The notes beneath the pieces were generated by a model. The model was not told the DNA's origin and made no database searches. It saw only the letters and a program-made list of their open reading frames with translations. Of a stretch of DNA of 64,000 nt, positions 49,960 through 60,155 are shown piece by piece; the stretch's first letter is position 1; every line of letters begins with the position of its first letter. Position numbers and translations under genes: made by a program. This DNA comes from Chlorocebus sabaeus (taxonomy: Eukaryota; Chordata; Mammalia; Primates; Cercopithecidae). The stretch spans positions 112,699,143 to 112,763,142 of the forward strand of contig NC_132910.1 in NCBI RefSeq assembly GCF_047675955.1, in the 5' to 3' direction.

Positions 49960-51216
49960 TATGTCCAAAATGATATCAGTGATGTTAGTACAGGATGTAG
50001 CTCCAAGAGCCTATCTTACCACAGAAACACCAAAAAGTCAAGCATAAACTGTCAGAATAATCTTTAGATAGCTCCAAAAAATACTCAAAATTGCTAACAA
50101 AGTAAGAGAGTGCTAAGTCAAGAAAAAGGCAAATTAAAAATGGTAGAAAAACTTTGCTGCATTTTTACTTACCTTAGCACTCCCCCTTTCCCAGCTCAGC
50201 AGTGGTGCTGAAGATATGAGCCCATGATTTCAGAAATTCTGGCTCTTACAATAGCTGAAAATTATTACCAGTTATTGTAAGAGCCAGAATTTCTAAAAAA
50301 TTCTATCCTCTAATAAAGTTTTCAATAACTGAGAATTATTTTCAGGATTTTAAAAGCAGATTTTAGCAAACAGAAAACATAATTAGAAAATTTGAAGGTA
50401 AGTCAATTGAAATTATCCAAGTTGTTGAATAAAAATTTTTTTAAATTGACAAAAATGAATAAGCCTTATGAGATCTGTGGAATGCCATCAAAATATGCTA
50501 TCTGCATAATGGTAGTCCCAGAAGAGGAAAGAGAAAAAAGGGAGGAAAATATTTGAAAAATAAGAAGCAAAATCTGCCCAAATTTGATAAAATACATGAA
50601 TTTACATATCCAATGAACTTTAAGAAGGACACAAAAACATCTGCACTGAGCCCAATTATAATAAAACTTTTGATAAAGCAAGAATCTTGAAAGCAGAAAC
50701 AACTTGCCATATATATATTTAAAAAAAAAAAAAAAAAAAAAAAAAACTTCAATACAAGTAACAGCTGATTTTTACACAGAAACCATGGAGGCCAGAGGTA
50801 GCTGGAAGATAAGTTTAACGTGTTGATATAAAAATCATGTCCACCAATAATTCTATATCAGATAAAACTACCTTTTGAAAATAAAATGGAAAGGAAACAT
50901 TTTCAGATAAAGGTTGTGGGAGTTTGATGCTAGTAGACCTTCACTCCAAGAAGTGCTAAAGGGAGATTTTGTGGCAGAAATGAAAGGACTCTAGACAATT
51001 ACTCAAAGCAACATAAAAAAAAAAAATAAAGAGAAACACTGGTAAAGGAAACTACACAGGTAAATACAAAACCAGTATTATTGTACTGAGAGTAGTAGCT
51101 CCTTTTTTGTTTTTCATTATATCTTAATGAAAAGCAAAACCCAATAATTTTAAATCGATATTAATGTGCATCTAATATATGTGAAAACAACATAAAGGGA
51201 GAGGAATGAAGCTGTA
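49960..51216 (+). mobile_element. HAL1/L1M element remnant with decayed ORF1
   Basis: Blocks appear in the order of an L1-type ORF1 region: AAAAGTCAAGCATAAACTG, GGTAAGTCAATTGAAATTATC, GGTAGTCCCAGAAGAGGAA, TCTTGAAAGCAGAAACAAC, GAAACCATGGAGGCCAGAGG, AGTGCTAAAGGGAGATTTTG. It then passes into a 3' section with no ORF2, as expected for HAL1. An A run (50720-50747) and a hairpin (50232-50294) interrupt it. Not coding. Confidence 0.72.
50232..50294. repeat. 22-bp perfect inverted repeat, 19-base loop
   Basis: Left arm 50232-50253 (AGAAATTCTGGCTCTTACAA, then TA) is exactly complementary to right arm 50273-50294. The loop region 50255-50277 is itself complementary, with a few mismatches, to 50323-50345. 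It lies inside the HAL1/L1M remnant. Confidence 0.95.
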
Positions 51217-52022
51217 AGAAGACATTTATGAAGCCAACAGACACATGAAAAAATGCTCATCATCACTCGCCATCAGAGAAATGCAAATCAAAACCACAAT
51301 GAGATACCGTCTCACAGCATTTAGAATGGCAATCGTTAAAAAGTCAGGAAACAACAGGTGCTGGAGAGGATGTGGAGAAATAGAAACACTTTTACACTGT
51401 TGGTGGGACTGTAAACTAGTTCAACCATTGTGGAAGACAGTGTGGTGATTCCTCAAGGATCTAGAACTAGAAGTACCATTTGACCCAGCCATCCCATTAC
51501 TGGGCATATACCCAAAGGATTATAAATCATGCTGCTATAAAGACACATGCACACGTAAGTTTATTGAGGCACTCTTCACAATAGCAAAGACTTGGAACCA
51601 ACCCATATGTCCATCAATGACAGACTGGATTAAGAAAATGTGGCACATATACACCATGGAATACTATGCAGCCATAAAAAAGGATGGGTTCGTGTCCTTT
51701 GTAGGGACGTGGATACAGTTGGAAACCATCATTCTCAGCAAACTATGGCAAGAACAGAAAACCAGACACCGCATGTTCTCACCCGTAGGTGGGAACTGAA
51801 CAATGAAAACACTTGGACACCGGAAGGGGAATATCACACACTGGGGCCTGTCGTGCGGTAGGGGGAGGGGGGAGGGGGGAGGGATAGCAATAGGAGACAT
51901 ACCTAATATAAATGACGAGTCAATGGGTGCAGCACACCAACATGGCACATGTATACATATGTAACAAACTTGCATATTGTGCACATGTACCCTAGAACTT
52001 AAAGCACAATACAGAAAAAGAA
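51217..52022 (+). mobile_element. 5'-truncated L1P LINE (ORF2 3' end and 3' UTR)
   Basis: Begins AGAAGACATTTATGAAGCC, runs through the ORF2 C-terminal coding region (GGAGAGGATGTGGAGAAATAG, CCCATTACTGGGCATATACCC, ATACTATGCAGCCATAAAAA) and a 3' UTR with the G-rich motif and CATGTATACATATGTAAC, ending in an impure A tail. Open frames 51245-51448 and 51617-51799 are pieces of ORF2; stops between them make it inactive. Low divergence implies primate age. Confidence 0.95.
51859..51883 (+). other. G-quadruplex motif in L1 3' UTR
   Basis: Four G runs of 5, 6, 6 and 3 separated by single A, the polypurine block known from primate L1 3' UTRs. Confidence 0.9.
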
Positions 52023-52956
52023 AAGAATACAAGCAGACATAAATAATGTACTATACATTTTAGCCAAGCAAGGTCAAATGATGTCTAACTATGCTATAAT
52101 ATTATTTATCACAGAGTTGTACAGAGAAACTGGATAGAAAATTACATTATAAAAAGTTGCTCTCTATATATGTATATGTATATTTTAAACTCAGTATCTT
52201 TATCACAGTAACATGTATCATACATACATTTAAAGTAATTGTTTGGTTTTAGCAAAACAACACTTGTTAAGGTAAGATGATGTAATTTTTGATATTACTG
52301 TTTTTATAGTTTGGTTAGTATTTAATTTATAATTTTGTTTTTTATAAATTTAGAATAGTTATTCATATATGAAGTTTATAATTAGCTATAGATTTGTATT
52401 AAAATATGATAATTTAGGTGAACATTTTTAATATTCAAAGACCCCTTAATAATTTTAATCTATAAAGTAATATTTATATTTTATATTCATTTTGGGAAAA
52501 TCTACCTAGAAAATTTTTAGGATTGCATAATCTCAGAAAATCCATGACAGCAGAAGATTCACACAGTAAGTGTTTTATTATCTCAGGTAGTAAACACTGG
52601 ATGAATAGAAGCTAAAAAGTTAGCATCTCAGTCTACTTTTAATAATTCTATGTAAGTTTTATTTGCAGTGGCTATCAGCCACAAAATAGGAAAACTTCTT
52701 CTTCCTCCTGCTCTCTTTTTCCACTGTCCAGACAAATACTATTTATACTAAAGTTCAGGCTAATCACTTGTGAATTAAGCTCCACATAGATCTAACTGCA
52801 ACTTCTAAAGTTGTTTTGTGAAAACATGTGTTATATGTTGCATGCTATAGTTGAGAACTCTATTTATAAATAATTTAGGGATTGACTGCATATAAGGATT
52901 TGATATATTATCACAGATTTTCTCTAGGTCATTTTATTGAGCTAGCATGAAAGAAG
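52023..52956. other. AT-rich intronic sequence, no feature seen
   Basis: Nothing recognised. Confidence 0.5.
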
Positions 52957-53250
52957 ATGTAGGTGACTCACACCTGTAATCCCAGCACCTTGGGAGGCTG
53001 AGGCCGTCGAAGCATGAGGTCAGGAGTTCCAGACCAGCCTGGCCAATATGGTAAAACCCCATCTCTACTAAAAATACAAAAATTAGCCGGGTATGGTGGC
53101 ACATGCCTGTAGTCCCAGCTACTCAGGAGGCTAAGGCAGAAGAATCGCTTAGAACTCAGGAAGCAGAGATTGCAGTGAGCCAAGATCCTGCCGCTGCACT
53201 CCAGCCTGGGTGACAGAGCGAGACTTCGTCTAAAATAATAATAATAATCA
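52957..53250 (+). mobile_element. AluS-type SINE
   Basis: From AGATGTAGGTGACTCACACC to GAGCGAGACTTCGTC with an (AAT)n tail. Confidence 0.92.
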
Positions 53251-53277
53251 CTAGAAGAATCTAAAAACTACTTATTG

Positions 53278-53375
53278 GATACAGTGTTCACTACCTGAGT
53301 GCAATATACCTATGTAACTTATCTGCACATGTATACCATGTATCTAAAATAAAAGTTGAGAAAAAGATTTCAAAA
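53278..53375 (+). mobile_element. L1 3' end fragment
   Basis: ACAGTGTTCACTACCTGAG, CCTATGTAACTTATCTGC and ATCTAAAATAAAAGTTG are the last ~90 bases of an L1 3' UTR. Confidence 0.7.
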
Positions 53376-53859
53376 ATAAAAGCATTTTGCTCCCTGGGTA
53401 TTCTTATCAATGAAATTGGAGAAAACAACATAAACAACACAACACTACAGGAGATTCCTTCTTTGGGGATTTTTAGAATACAAGGGAAGGAAAGAAACTG
53501 CAATTCTCCAGAAGTTGGCATAATTGAAGATCTTTTGTAAGAAAGATATTCATACCCCATAATAGATAATAAGGTCTTCATACAATTTCCATAGTATAGG
53601 TATTCCATATGTTAAAATACAAAATTCAGAGGAGGATAATCAGTAAAGGAAAAATTACTTAGCTCAAGGGGAAAAAATGTTTAGTTTTGAAATTTTTCTT
53701 GACAAAGAATAAACAGTAAAAGCATAAAGGAGCCTGGTACAGAAGGCCATAGTTCAACAAGCCAATACGACACTAGATAACAGAGCAAAGAGCTCATACA
53801 TTTCTAAGTGCTGATTTCTATGTTTAGATTGTATCGGCAGAATCAAAAATTTATTTTTG
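53376..53859. other. Intronic sequence, no feature seen
   Basis: Open frame on minus at 53291-53608 starts in the L1 fragment and is unrecognised. Confidence 0.45.
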
Positions 53860-54160
53860 GGGACAGGCACGGTGACTCACGCCTGTAATCCCAGCCTTTG
53901 GGAGGCGGAGGTAGGTGGATCGTTTGAGGTCAGGAGTTCAAGACCAGCCTCACTAGCATGGTGAAACCCCGCCTCTACTAAAAATTCAAAAACAAATTAA
54001 CTGGATGTGGTGGTGCACTCCTGTAGTCTCAGCTACTCAGGAGGCTGAGACAGGAGAATCGTTTGAACCTGGGAGGCAGAGGTTTTAGTTAGCTGGGATC
54101 GAGCCACTGCATTCAAGCCTGGGTGACAGAGGGAGACTCCATCTCAATAAATAAATAAAT
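53860..54160 (+). mobile_element. AluS-type SINE
   Basis: GGGGACAGGCACGGTGACTC to GGGAGACTCCATCTC with an (AAAT)n tail. Similar TTATTTTT-containing flanks suggest a target-site duplication. Confidence 0.92.
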
Positions 54161-55009
54161 TATTTTTAAACAGTTTAATTTTATAATATAGATTATATAA
54201 ATACATCTTACACATATTTAACTCAGTATTGTATTTTGTATAAGTTTTATTTCCAATTTTTCCCCCAAATTATTAAGCTTAACTTTCAAATTGACTCTTT
54301 TTTATCACTCATGCTGAAAAGAATATGAAGCCATAAAGGTTTCTGCTTTCATTGCTTATTTACAAACTCTTAGTTTGCCGTCTTGGGACCAAGTAGAAAA
54401 GAAAATGTGAATATTTTTGTAAGGTAGGTAACAAGGTCAGTAGCCTGAAAATTATATAGAAAGCTCCCAAGCATTCAGTTGTAGAATTCAGAGAACTAGA
54501 ACATCCTCCTCTTTAGTATTTACTTGAGGTGATTCTTTTATTTGTATTTAGGATAACTATTCTGTATTGCATGAAAAAGTTTAGTTGTTGCTATGAAAAT
54601 AACTCAGCAAAGGCTGAAGTCTTCTGATTAGCAAATTAGTGACAATGTCCTATTCTTTTCTAAAGCCAAATACTATATTCTATGTAGATCTAAAATATGT
54701 TCCTGACACAATTCACTTATGGTCAAATAACAGAATTGCATATTTTTTATCTCTTATATAAGGCTTACTTCTATCCACATTGTTTTCTCCTTTCCCAATT
54801 CCATAAACTACAAAGAGAAATGAGAAAATCCTGGAACAGGATGGCACAAAATTCTTAAGCATTAGAGACAGAAAAAACAAAGAAAAAATAAACATCTGAA
54901 AGAAGGTCTCAAAGAGAAAAAGACAGAGACACAGGGAAATAGCAAGAGAGAAGGAGAGGAAAACAGAGAATGCTCTGAAGACTTTTGAAAATTTGAACAA
55001 ATGAAAGTG
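54161..55009. other. Intronic sequence, no gene seen
   Basis: 54860-55000 is purine-rich (AAAGACAGAGACACAGGG) and may be the start of the L1M 3' UTR that follows. Confidence 0.45.
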
Positions 55010-55111
55010 GGGAAATAAACAACAGAGACTGGGATGGGTGAGTGGAAGTAACGGGGTTGATGAAGAGAAGTGGGTTAAAGGGTATGAAAATACAGTAAGA
55101 AGGAAGGAAAA
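55010..55111 (+). mobile_element. L1M 3' UTR, part 1
   Basis: GGGATGGGTGAGTGGAAG and GGGTTAAAGGGTATGAAAA match the L1M 3' end upstream of the Alu insertion point. Confidence 0.62.
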
Positions 55112-55401
55112 GGACGGGTGCAGTGGCCCATGCCTGTAATCCCAGCACTTTGGGAGGCTGAGGCGGGTGGGTCACCTGGGGTCAAGAGTTTGAGGCCAGC
55201 CTGACCAATATGGTAAAACCCCGTCTCTACTAAAAATACAAAAATTAGACGGGTGTGGTGGCATGCACTTTCAGTCCCAGCTACTTAGGAAGTTGAGTCA
55301 GGAGAATTGCTTGAACCTGGGAGGCAGAGGTTGCAGTGAGCCAAGATGGCGCCACTGTACTCCAGCCTGGGCGACAGAGCAAGATTCTGTCTCGAAAAAT
55401 A
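55112..55401 (+). mobile_element. AluS-type SINE with 13-bp target-site duplication
   Basis: GGACGGGTGCAGTGGCCC to GCAAGATTCTGTCTCG. AAGAAGGAAGGAA occurs exactly at 55097-55109 and 55402-55414. Confidence 0.95.
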
Positions 55402-55414
55402 AAGAAGGAAGGAA

Positions 55415-55570
55415 TACATTCAATGTGTTGTAGCATAGTAGGGTGACTATACTTAAAAAATGTATTGTACTCAGCTGATGCACACCTTAAATATCCAACT
55501 TGATCACTACACATTTATATGTATATGTAAAAATTTGTCATGTATCCCATATATTTGCACAAATAAAAAA
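55415..55570 (+). mobile_element. L1M 3' UTR, part 2
   Basis: GTAGGGTGACTATACTTAA, AACTTGATCACTACACATT and CATGTATCCCATATATTTGC match the last part of an L1M 3' UTR, with an internal deletion. Confidence 0.7.
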
Positions 55571-56149
55571 TCAAAATTCTTTAGAAAACTTTCTTATTAT
55601 AATGATAATTTTAAATTTTCCTAATGATCTTTTTCTGGTTCTGACCAATACCAACAATAGGCATATTCATTTGCATAAAATAACTTATTGTATATAGTTC
55701 CACAAAAAATAAGAAATAAGCTTGTCTATGGTTTCTTTATTGACTTACCACTATTTTTTCCTATACACTAGAAAGTAAACCATATTTCAAATTTCTTTGT
55801 CAGAGTAGTTATAAGCCAGTCATATGTTCGCTCATTAACATTTTTAAAAGTGATGATTCTAAATTGTATGGTCTCCAGTCTTGTCTGGTGACTCGTGAAC
55901 TTTGAGTCAGAGTAATTAATTTTGTATCCATTAATTGCTGTCCTTCTCCCACCTACTTCCGTTATTATGGCTTCCAAAGACATAAAGCTTTAACAAAATT
56001 ATTAAGTTATGTTAAACAGTGAGCAAATCCACATCATCTATAATGTATAATATAATTATGTTTGCCATTATACTGAAAGTCATAAATTATTCTTATTCTT
56101 ATTGTTTTGCCTTTGGGGAAAGGATGCCATCAAGGCAATGATGCCTAGG
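55571..56149. other. AT-rich intronic sequence, no feature seen
   Basis: Nothing recognised. Open frame on minus at 55768-55983 is unassigned. Confidence 0.45.
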
Positions 56150-56855
56150 GACCACAAAGTCATAATCCAGTCCTGATTTTTGTCACCATAGAAAACTTTT
56201 GACTGTTTTGAACTTTATGTCAATGAAATCTTTCACACAATATGTATTCTTTTGTATCTGTCACCTTTCATTCAACATCATGTGGCTAACAATCATTCAT
56301 GTTGCTTTTTTATTTTTCATGGTGAGCATTATTCCATTGTATGACAACATCAATATCTGCTTACCAATTCTCCTGTTAACAATTACTTCAGTTGCTTACT
56401 GCATGGGGATAGTATGAATAAAGCTGCTAGGAACATTCATGGACACATATTTTTGTGGAAGTATCTTCTCATTATTCTTGTGTAAACACTTTAAAGTGGA
56501 ATTTCTGGGTCATAAGATAGTTAATTTTATAATACACTGTCAAACTGAAACTTTTATTTAAAGTGGCTTATTATATTACACTCCCACATGTGAGTGCCGC
56601 CTGTTAAATCTTAGACTTGCCATCTCTTTTGATTTTAGCCACTGTAGTGGATGTGGCATAGTATCTTACTGTTGTGTTAATTTTAATTTCCCCAATGAAC
56701 AATTATATTGAATACCTTTTAATGTAATGATTGACATTTAAATTTTCATTTTTCAAAGTTTTAGTTCAAGTCTTTTTTGTCCAGATTTATTGGGTCTGAT
56801 ATCATTTTAGACTGAATTTTAGAAGTTTGTTATATAGACATTTGGCAGATATATG

Positions 56856-56891
<36 letters not shown>

Positions 56892-57136
56892 ATCTTCTTC
56901 TGTTACTGCTTGTGGTTTGCCTATGCCTATTAACATTCCTCAACAGAGCCTTCTGATGAGCAGAAATTTTATTTTTTAAAGTTCTTTTAGTTTTTTTATT
57001 GATACTGCTTTTTGTGTGCTGTGCAAGATTTCTCTGCCTATGTCAAAATTGTGAAGCTAATTTTATATGCTTTTTTCTAGAGGCTTTAAGATTCCACTCT
57101 TTATGTTTTAAGACTATGATACATCTTGAGTTAATT
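56150..57136 (-). mobile_element. L1M LINE, antisense, part 1
   Basis: TGAATAAAGCTGCTAGGAAC, GTGGAATTTCTGGGTCATAAG, CACTGTCAAACTGAAAC, GATTTTAGCCACTGTAGTGG and GTTTGCCTATGCCTATTAAC follow antisense L1M. Carries its own (TG)n array. Confidence 0.8.
56857..56890. repeat. (TG)n microsatellite inside L1M
   Basis: Seventeen TG units. Confidence 0.95.
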
Positions 57137-57457
57137 ATTTTTTTATTTTTATTTTTTATTTTTTTTTATTTTTTGAGACAGGGTCTCGCTCTGTCACCCA
57201 GGTTGGAGTGCGGTGGCCGGATCTCAGCTCACTGCAAGCTCCACCTCCCGGGTACCTGCCATTCTCCCACCTCAGCCTCCTGAGTAGCTGGGACTACAGG
57301 CGCCCGCCACCTCGCCTGGCTAGTTTTTTGTATTTTTTAGTAGAGACGGGGTTTCACCATGTTAGCCAGGATGGTCTCGATCTCCTGACCTCGTGATCCA
57401 CCCATCTCGGCCTCCCAAAGTGCTGGGATTACAGGCTTGAGCCACCGCGCCCAGCCT
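57137..57457 (-). mobile_element. AluY, Old World monkey-type, antisense, with target-site duplication
   Basis: Full-length. In sense orientation it has GTGGCTCAAGCCTGTAATCC, TAGCCAGGCGAGGTGGCGGG and GAGATCCGGCCACCGCAC, the combination I know from cercopithecid AluY (AluYR-like). TTGAGTTAATT occurs at 57126-57136 and 57458-57468. It is the least diverged Alu here. Confidence 0.93.
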
Positions 57458-57468
57458 TTGAGTTAATT

Positions 57469-58030
57469 TTTATTCAAGGAGTGAATTGAAAGGTTGAAAA
57501 TTTTTTTCACCCTATAATCATCTTACCCAGACATATGTGTTTTAAATACTTTCCTTTTCCCATGTGATTGGTTGGTGCATTGGCCCAAAGTTATGAATGT
57601 ATAGCTTTATTTTCAGATTCCTCATACTGTTTCCCAAATATCTATTTTTTATTACTGGAGCTTTGTAATAAGTTTTGGAGTCAGATAATATGAGGGTTAA
57701 AGCATTTTCTTTTATTTCTTCATTACATGTTTTTCAGCATACTTTGGGCTAGTCTCCATCTGTTGAATTTCCATGGCTTTTGGAATCATATTGAAAGCTC
57801 TACAAAAAAAAATGTCTTCTAGAATTTTGATTGAAATTCAGTTAAATTTATAATCAATTTGTGACAAAAGGGCAACCTAACAATATTCAGTTTTCAAATC
57901 CATGATTTGGTGTGCCTTTCTACTTATTTAGGTTTGCCATAGAGAGATCTTTTAACAGCTTTTCTTATACTTATATTTAGGTATTGATGTTAAAGCCATT
58001 TTAAATGTTATTTTACCTTATTTTATGTTC
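57469..58030 (-). mobile_element. L1M LINE, antisense, part 2
   Basis: Resumes directly after the AluY duplication: CATGTGATTGGTTGG, TTACTGGAGCTTTGTAATAAG, AATTTCCATGGCTTTTGGAA and GATTGAAATTCAGTTAAATTT. Confidence 0.8.
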
Positions 58031-58048
58031 TAATCAAGAAAGAAATAG

Positions 58049-58370
58049 CATGCTGAACATAGTGGCTCACACCTGTAATCCCAGAGCTTTGGGAGGCCAA
58101 GGTGGCAGAATCACTTGAGTCCAGGAGTTCAGGGCCAGCCTGGACAACCTAGCAAGACCCTGTATCTACAGAAAATTAAAAAAAAAAAAAAGCTGCTGGG
58201 TGTAGTTGTGTGCACTTATAGTCCCAGCTACTTGATTGGCTGAAGCTGGAGGATTGCTTGAGCCTGGGAGTTGGAGGCTGCAGTGAGCTGTGATCCTATC
58301 AGTGCATGCCAGCATGAGCAACAGAGCAAGATCCTGTACCTAAAAAAAAATGAAAAAAAATTGAAAAAGA
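58049..58370 (+). mobile_element. AluJ-type SINE
   Basis: GAACATAGTGGCTCACACC, TTGAGTCCAGGAGTTCAGGGC, GGATTGCTTGAGCCTGGGAG and GAGGCTGCAGTGAGCTGTG are AluJ wording. Divergent, A-rich linker and tail intact. Confidence 0.92.
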
Positions 58371-58549
58371 GTGATGAATCCTGGCTCTGTACAGCTTTTT
58401 AAATTATTGTTATTTTAATAATACTTATAGGGCAAGTCAGGTGAAGAGAAATTTTTTCAGCTCTTGTTGTTCTGAAAGTGTGTGTGTTTTTTCATTTCCA
58501 ATTTCTGACGGACATTTGCTACACTTTGAATTCTACATGAACAGAATTT
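58371..58549. other. Spacer between AluJ and antisense Alu
   Basis: May belong to the neighbouring antisense L1M; not assigned. It holds the left copy of the target-site duplication of the following Alu. Confidence 0.4.
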
Positions 58550-58861
58550 TTCTTTTTGTTTTTTTTTTTTTGGAGACAGAGTCTCACTTTGTCACTCAGG
58601 CTGGAGTGCAGTGGTATGGTATGATCTCAGCTCACTGCAACCTCCACCTCCTGGGTTCAAGCCATTCTCCTGCCTCAGCCTCCCCAGTAACTGGGATTAT
58701 AGACACCCGCCACCACGCCCAGCCGATTTTTCTATTATTAGTAGAGACGGGGTTTCACCGTGTTGTCCAGGATGGTTCTGAACTCCTGACTTCAGGTGAT
58801 CTGCCCGTCTTGACCTGCCAAAGGGCTAGGATTACAGGCGTGAGCTACTGTGCCTGGCCCG
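58550..58861 (-). mobile_element. AluS-type SINE, antisense, with 13-bp target-site duplication
   Basis: Full-length. ATGAACAGAATTT occurs exactly at 58537-58549 and 58862-58874. A small duplication (TATGGTATGATC) is present in the right arm. The 158-codon frame at 58441-58917 is read through this Alu. Confidence 0.96.
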
Positions 58862-58874
58862 ATGAACAGAATTT

Positions 58875-59019
58875 AATTATTGAATTTGCATTCATGTATA
58901 ATTTATTTATTCTTTAAAAGATCTTATTCCATCATATTCTGACTTCCATTCTTTGATGAGAATTTAGCCATGTTTTAAATTATTTTCAGTATGCCCCGTG
59001 GCTATTTTCTCTCACAGCT
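58875..59019 (-). mobile_element. L1M/HAL1 remnant, antisense, part 1
   Basis: CATCATATTCTGACTTCC and TCTTTGATGAGAATTTAGCC follow the antisense L1 or HAL1 sequence that continues after the LTR-like element. Confidence 0.6.
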
Positions 59020-59516
59020 TGTATTAATTTCCTGTTGATGCTATGACAAATTACCACAAATGCAATGGCTTCAAACAGCACATATTGATTCTCCTACAGT
59101 TCTGGAGGTTAGAAGACTGAAATGGTCTCATTAGACTGAAATCAAGGCATTGTCAGGGCTGTGTTCTTTCTGGGAGGTTCTAGGGAAGAATCTGTTTCCT
59201 TTACTTTTTTCAGCTTCCACATGCTGCCTGCATTCCTTTGTGTGTGGTTTCTTCTCTATCTTCAAGGAAAGCAGCATAGCACCTTCAAATGCTCCTTTTC
59301 TTCCCCGGCTTTCATTTTCTCCTTCTTTGGCTGTCATTCTCTTGTCTCCCTCATTCCTTTATAAGGGCCTTTGTAATTACATTGGGCCCACTTGGATAAT
59401 CCAGAATAATCCCCCCATTTCCACATCCTTCACTTAATCACATTTGCAGAGTTCCTTCAGTCACGTAAGAATTCGGAGAGGAACATCTTTGGGGAGTTAC
59501 TATTAAGTCTACCACA
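59020..59516. mobile_element. LTR-like element with TGT...ACA ends
   Basis: Starts TGTATTAATTTCCTGTTGATG, contains ACAAATTACCACAAATGC, TACAGTTCTGGAGGTTAG, TCTGGGAGGTTCTAGGG, ACATTGGGCCCACTTGGAT, and ends GTCTACCACA. It is a common mammalian repeat of LTR length with LTR-like termini; I cannot name the family or orientation. No internal region is attached. Confidence 0.6.
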
Positions 59517-60155
59517 TGCTCTCAAAAAAATCTTCTCTTTATCTTTGATTTTCTTTAGTTTTACTTCAACATACCTGAGTGTGGCTTTCTTTTTTATTTT
59601 CCTCTATATAGGGTTTTCTGAACTTCTTGATTCAATAGTTTTCTGCATTTTACCAGATTTTAAAAATCTTGGCAATTATGTCTTCAATTTTTTTTCCTGG
59701 TCCAATCCCTTTATTTTCTCCTTTTTGAACTTCAATTTACATATCGTAGAACATTTCTTATTGTGCCACAGATTTCAAACGTATTGTTTATAGTAATTAT
59801 TATGTATTTTTTCTATATGTTTGTTTGCATCATTTTTATTTATCAGTATTTAATTTCAGGGATTCTTTCCTCTCCTGTGTTCATGTTTGTGATAAGCCCA
59901 AGCTAAAAGGTTTTTTTTTTTTTTCCAATAACATTTACATTTGGATTTTAAAAACAATAATTGGAATTCTCTGCTTTAATTCCTCATCCGCCCACTCAAG
60001 TTGTTTCATTTCTACTACATCTTTTAACATATTTATTACAGATATTTAAAATTCTCTATCTGATAAATCTAAGATATTTCTACATTTGATTTTATTAATT
60101 GTTTTGTCTCTTGATGATTACAGTTTATGACTCATTCGTAGTCTCAAAATTTTAA
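59517..60155 (-). mobile_element. L1M/HAL1 remnant, antisense, part 2
   Basis: TCTTTATCTTTGATTTTC, ACCTGAGTGTGGCTTTC, GAACTTCTTGATTCAATAG, TTATTGTGCCACAGATTTC and TTTTGTCTCTTGATGATTACAG follow the antisense L1 5'/ORF1 region and resume where part 1 stopped. Confidence 0.65.

Noticed and set aside
51245..51861. Two open frames with L1 ORF2-like C-terminal protein
   Set aside because: They are real remnants of L1 ORF2 but are interrupted by stops and 5'-truncated, so they are annotated as part of the L1, not as coding genes.
58441..58917. 158-codon plus-strand frame
   Set aside because: Most of it is read through the antisense AluS, with short non-Alu ends. It is also opposite to the gene.
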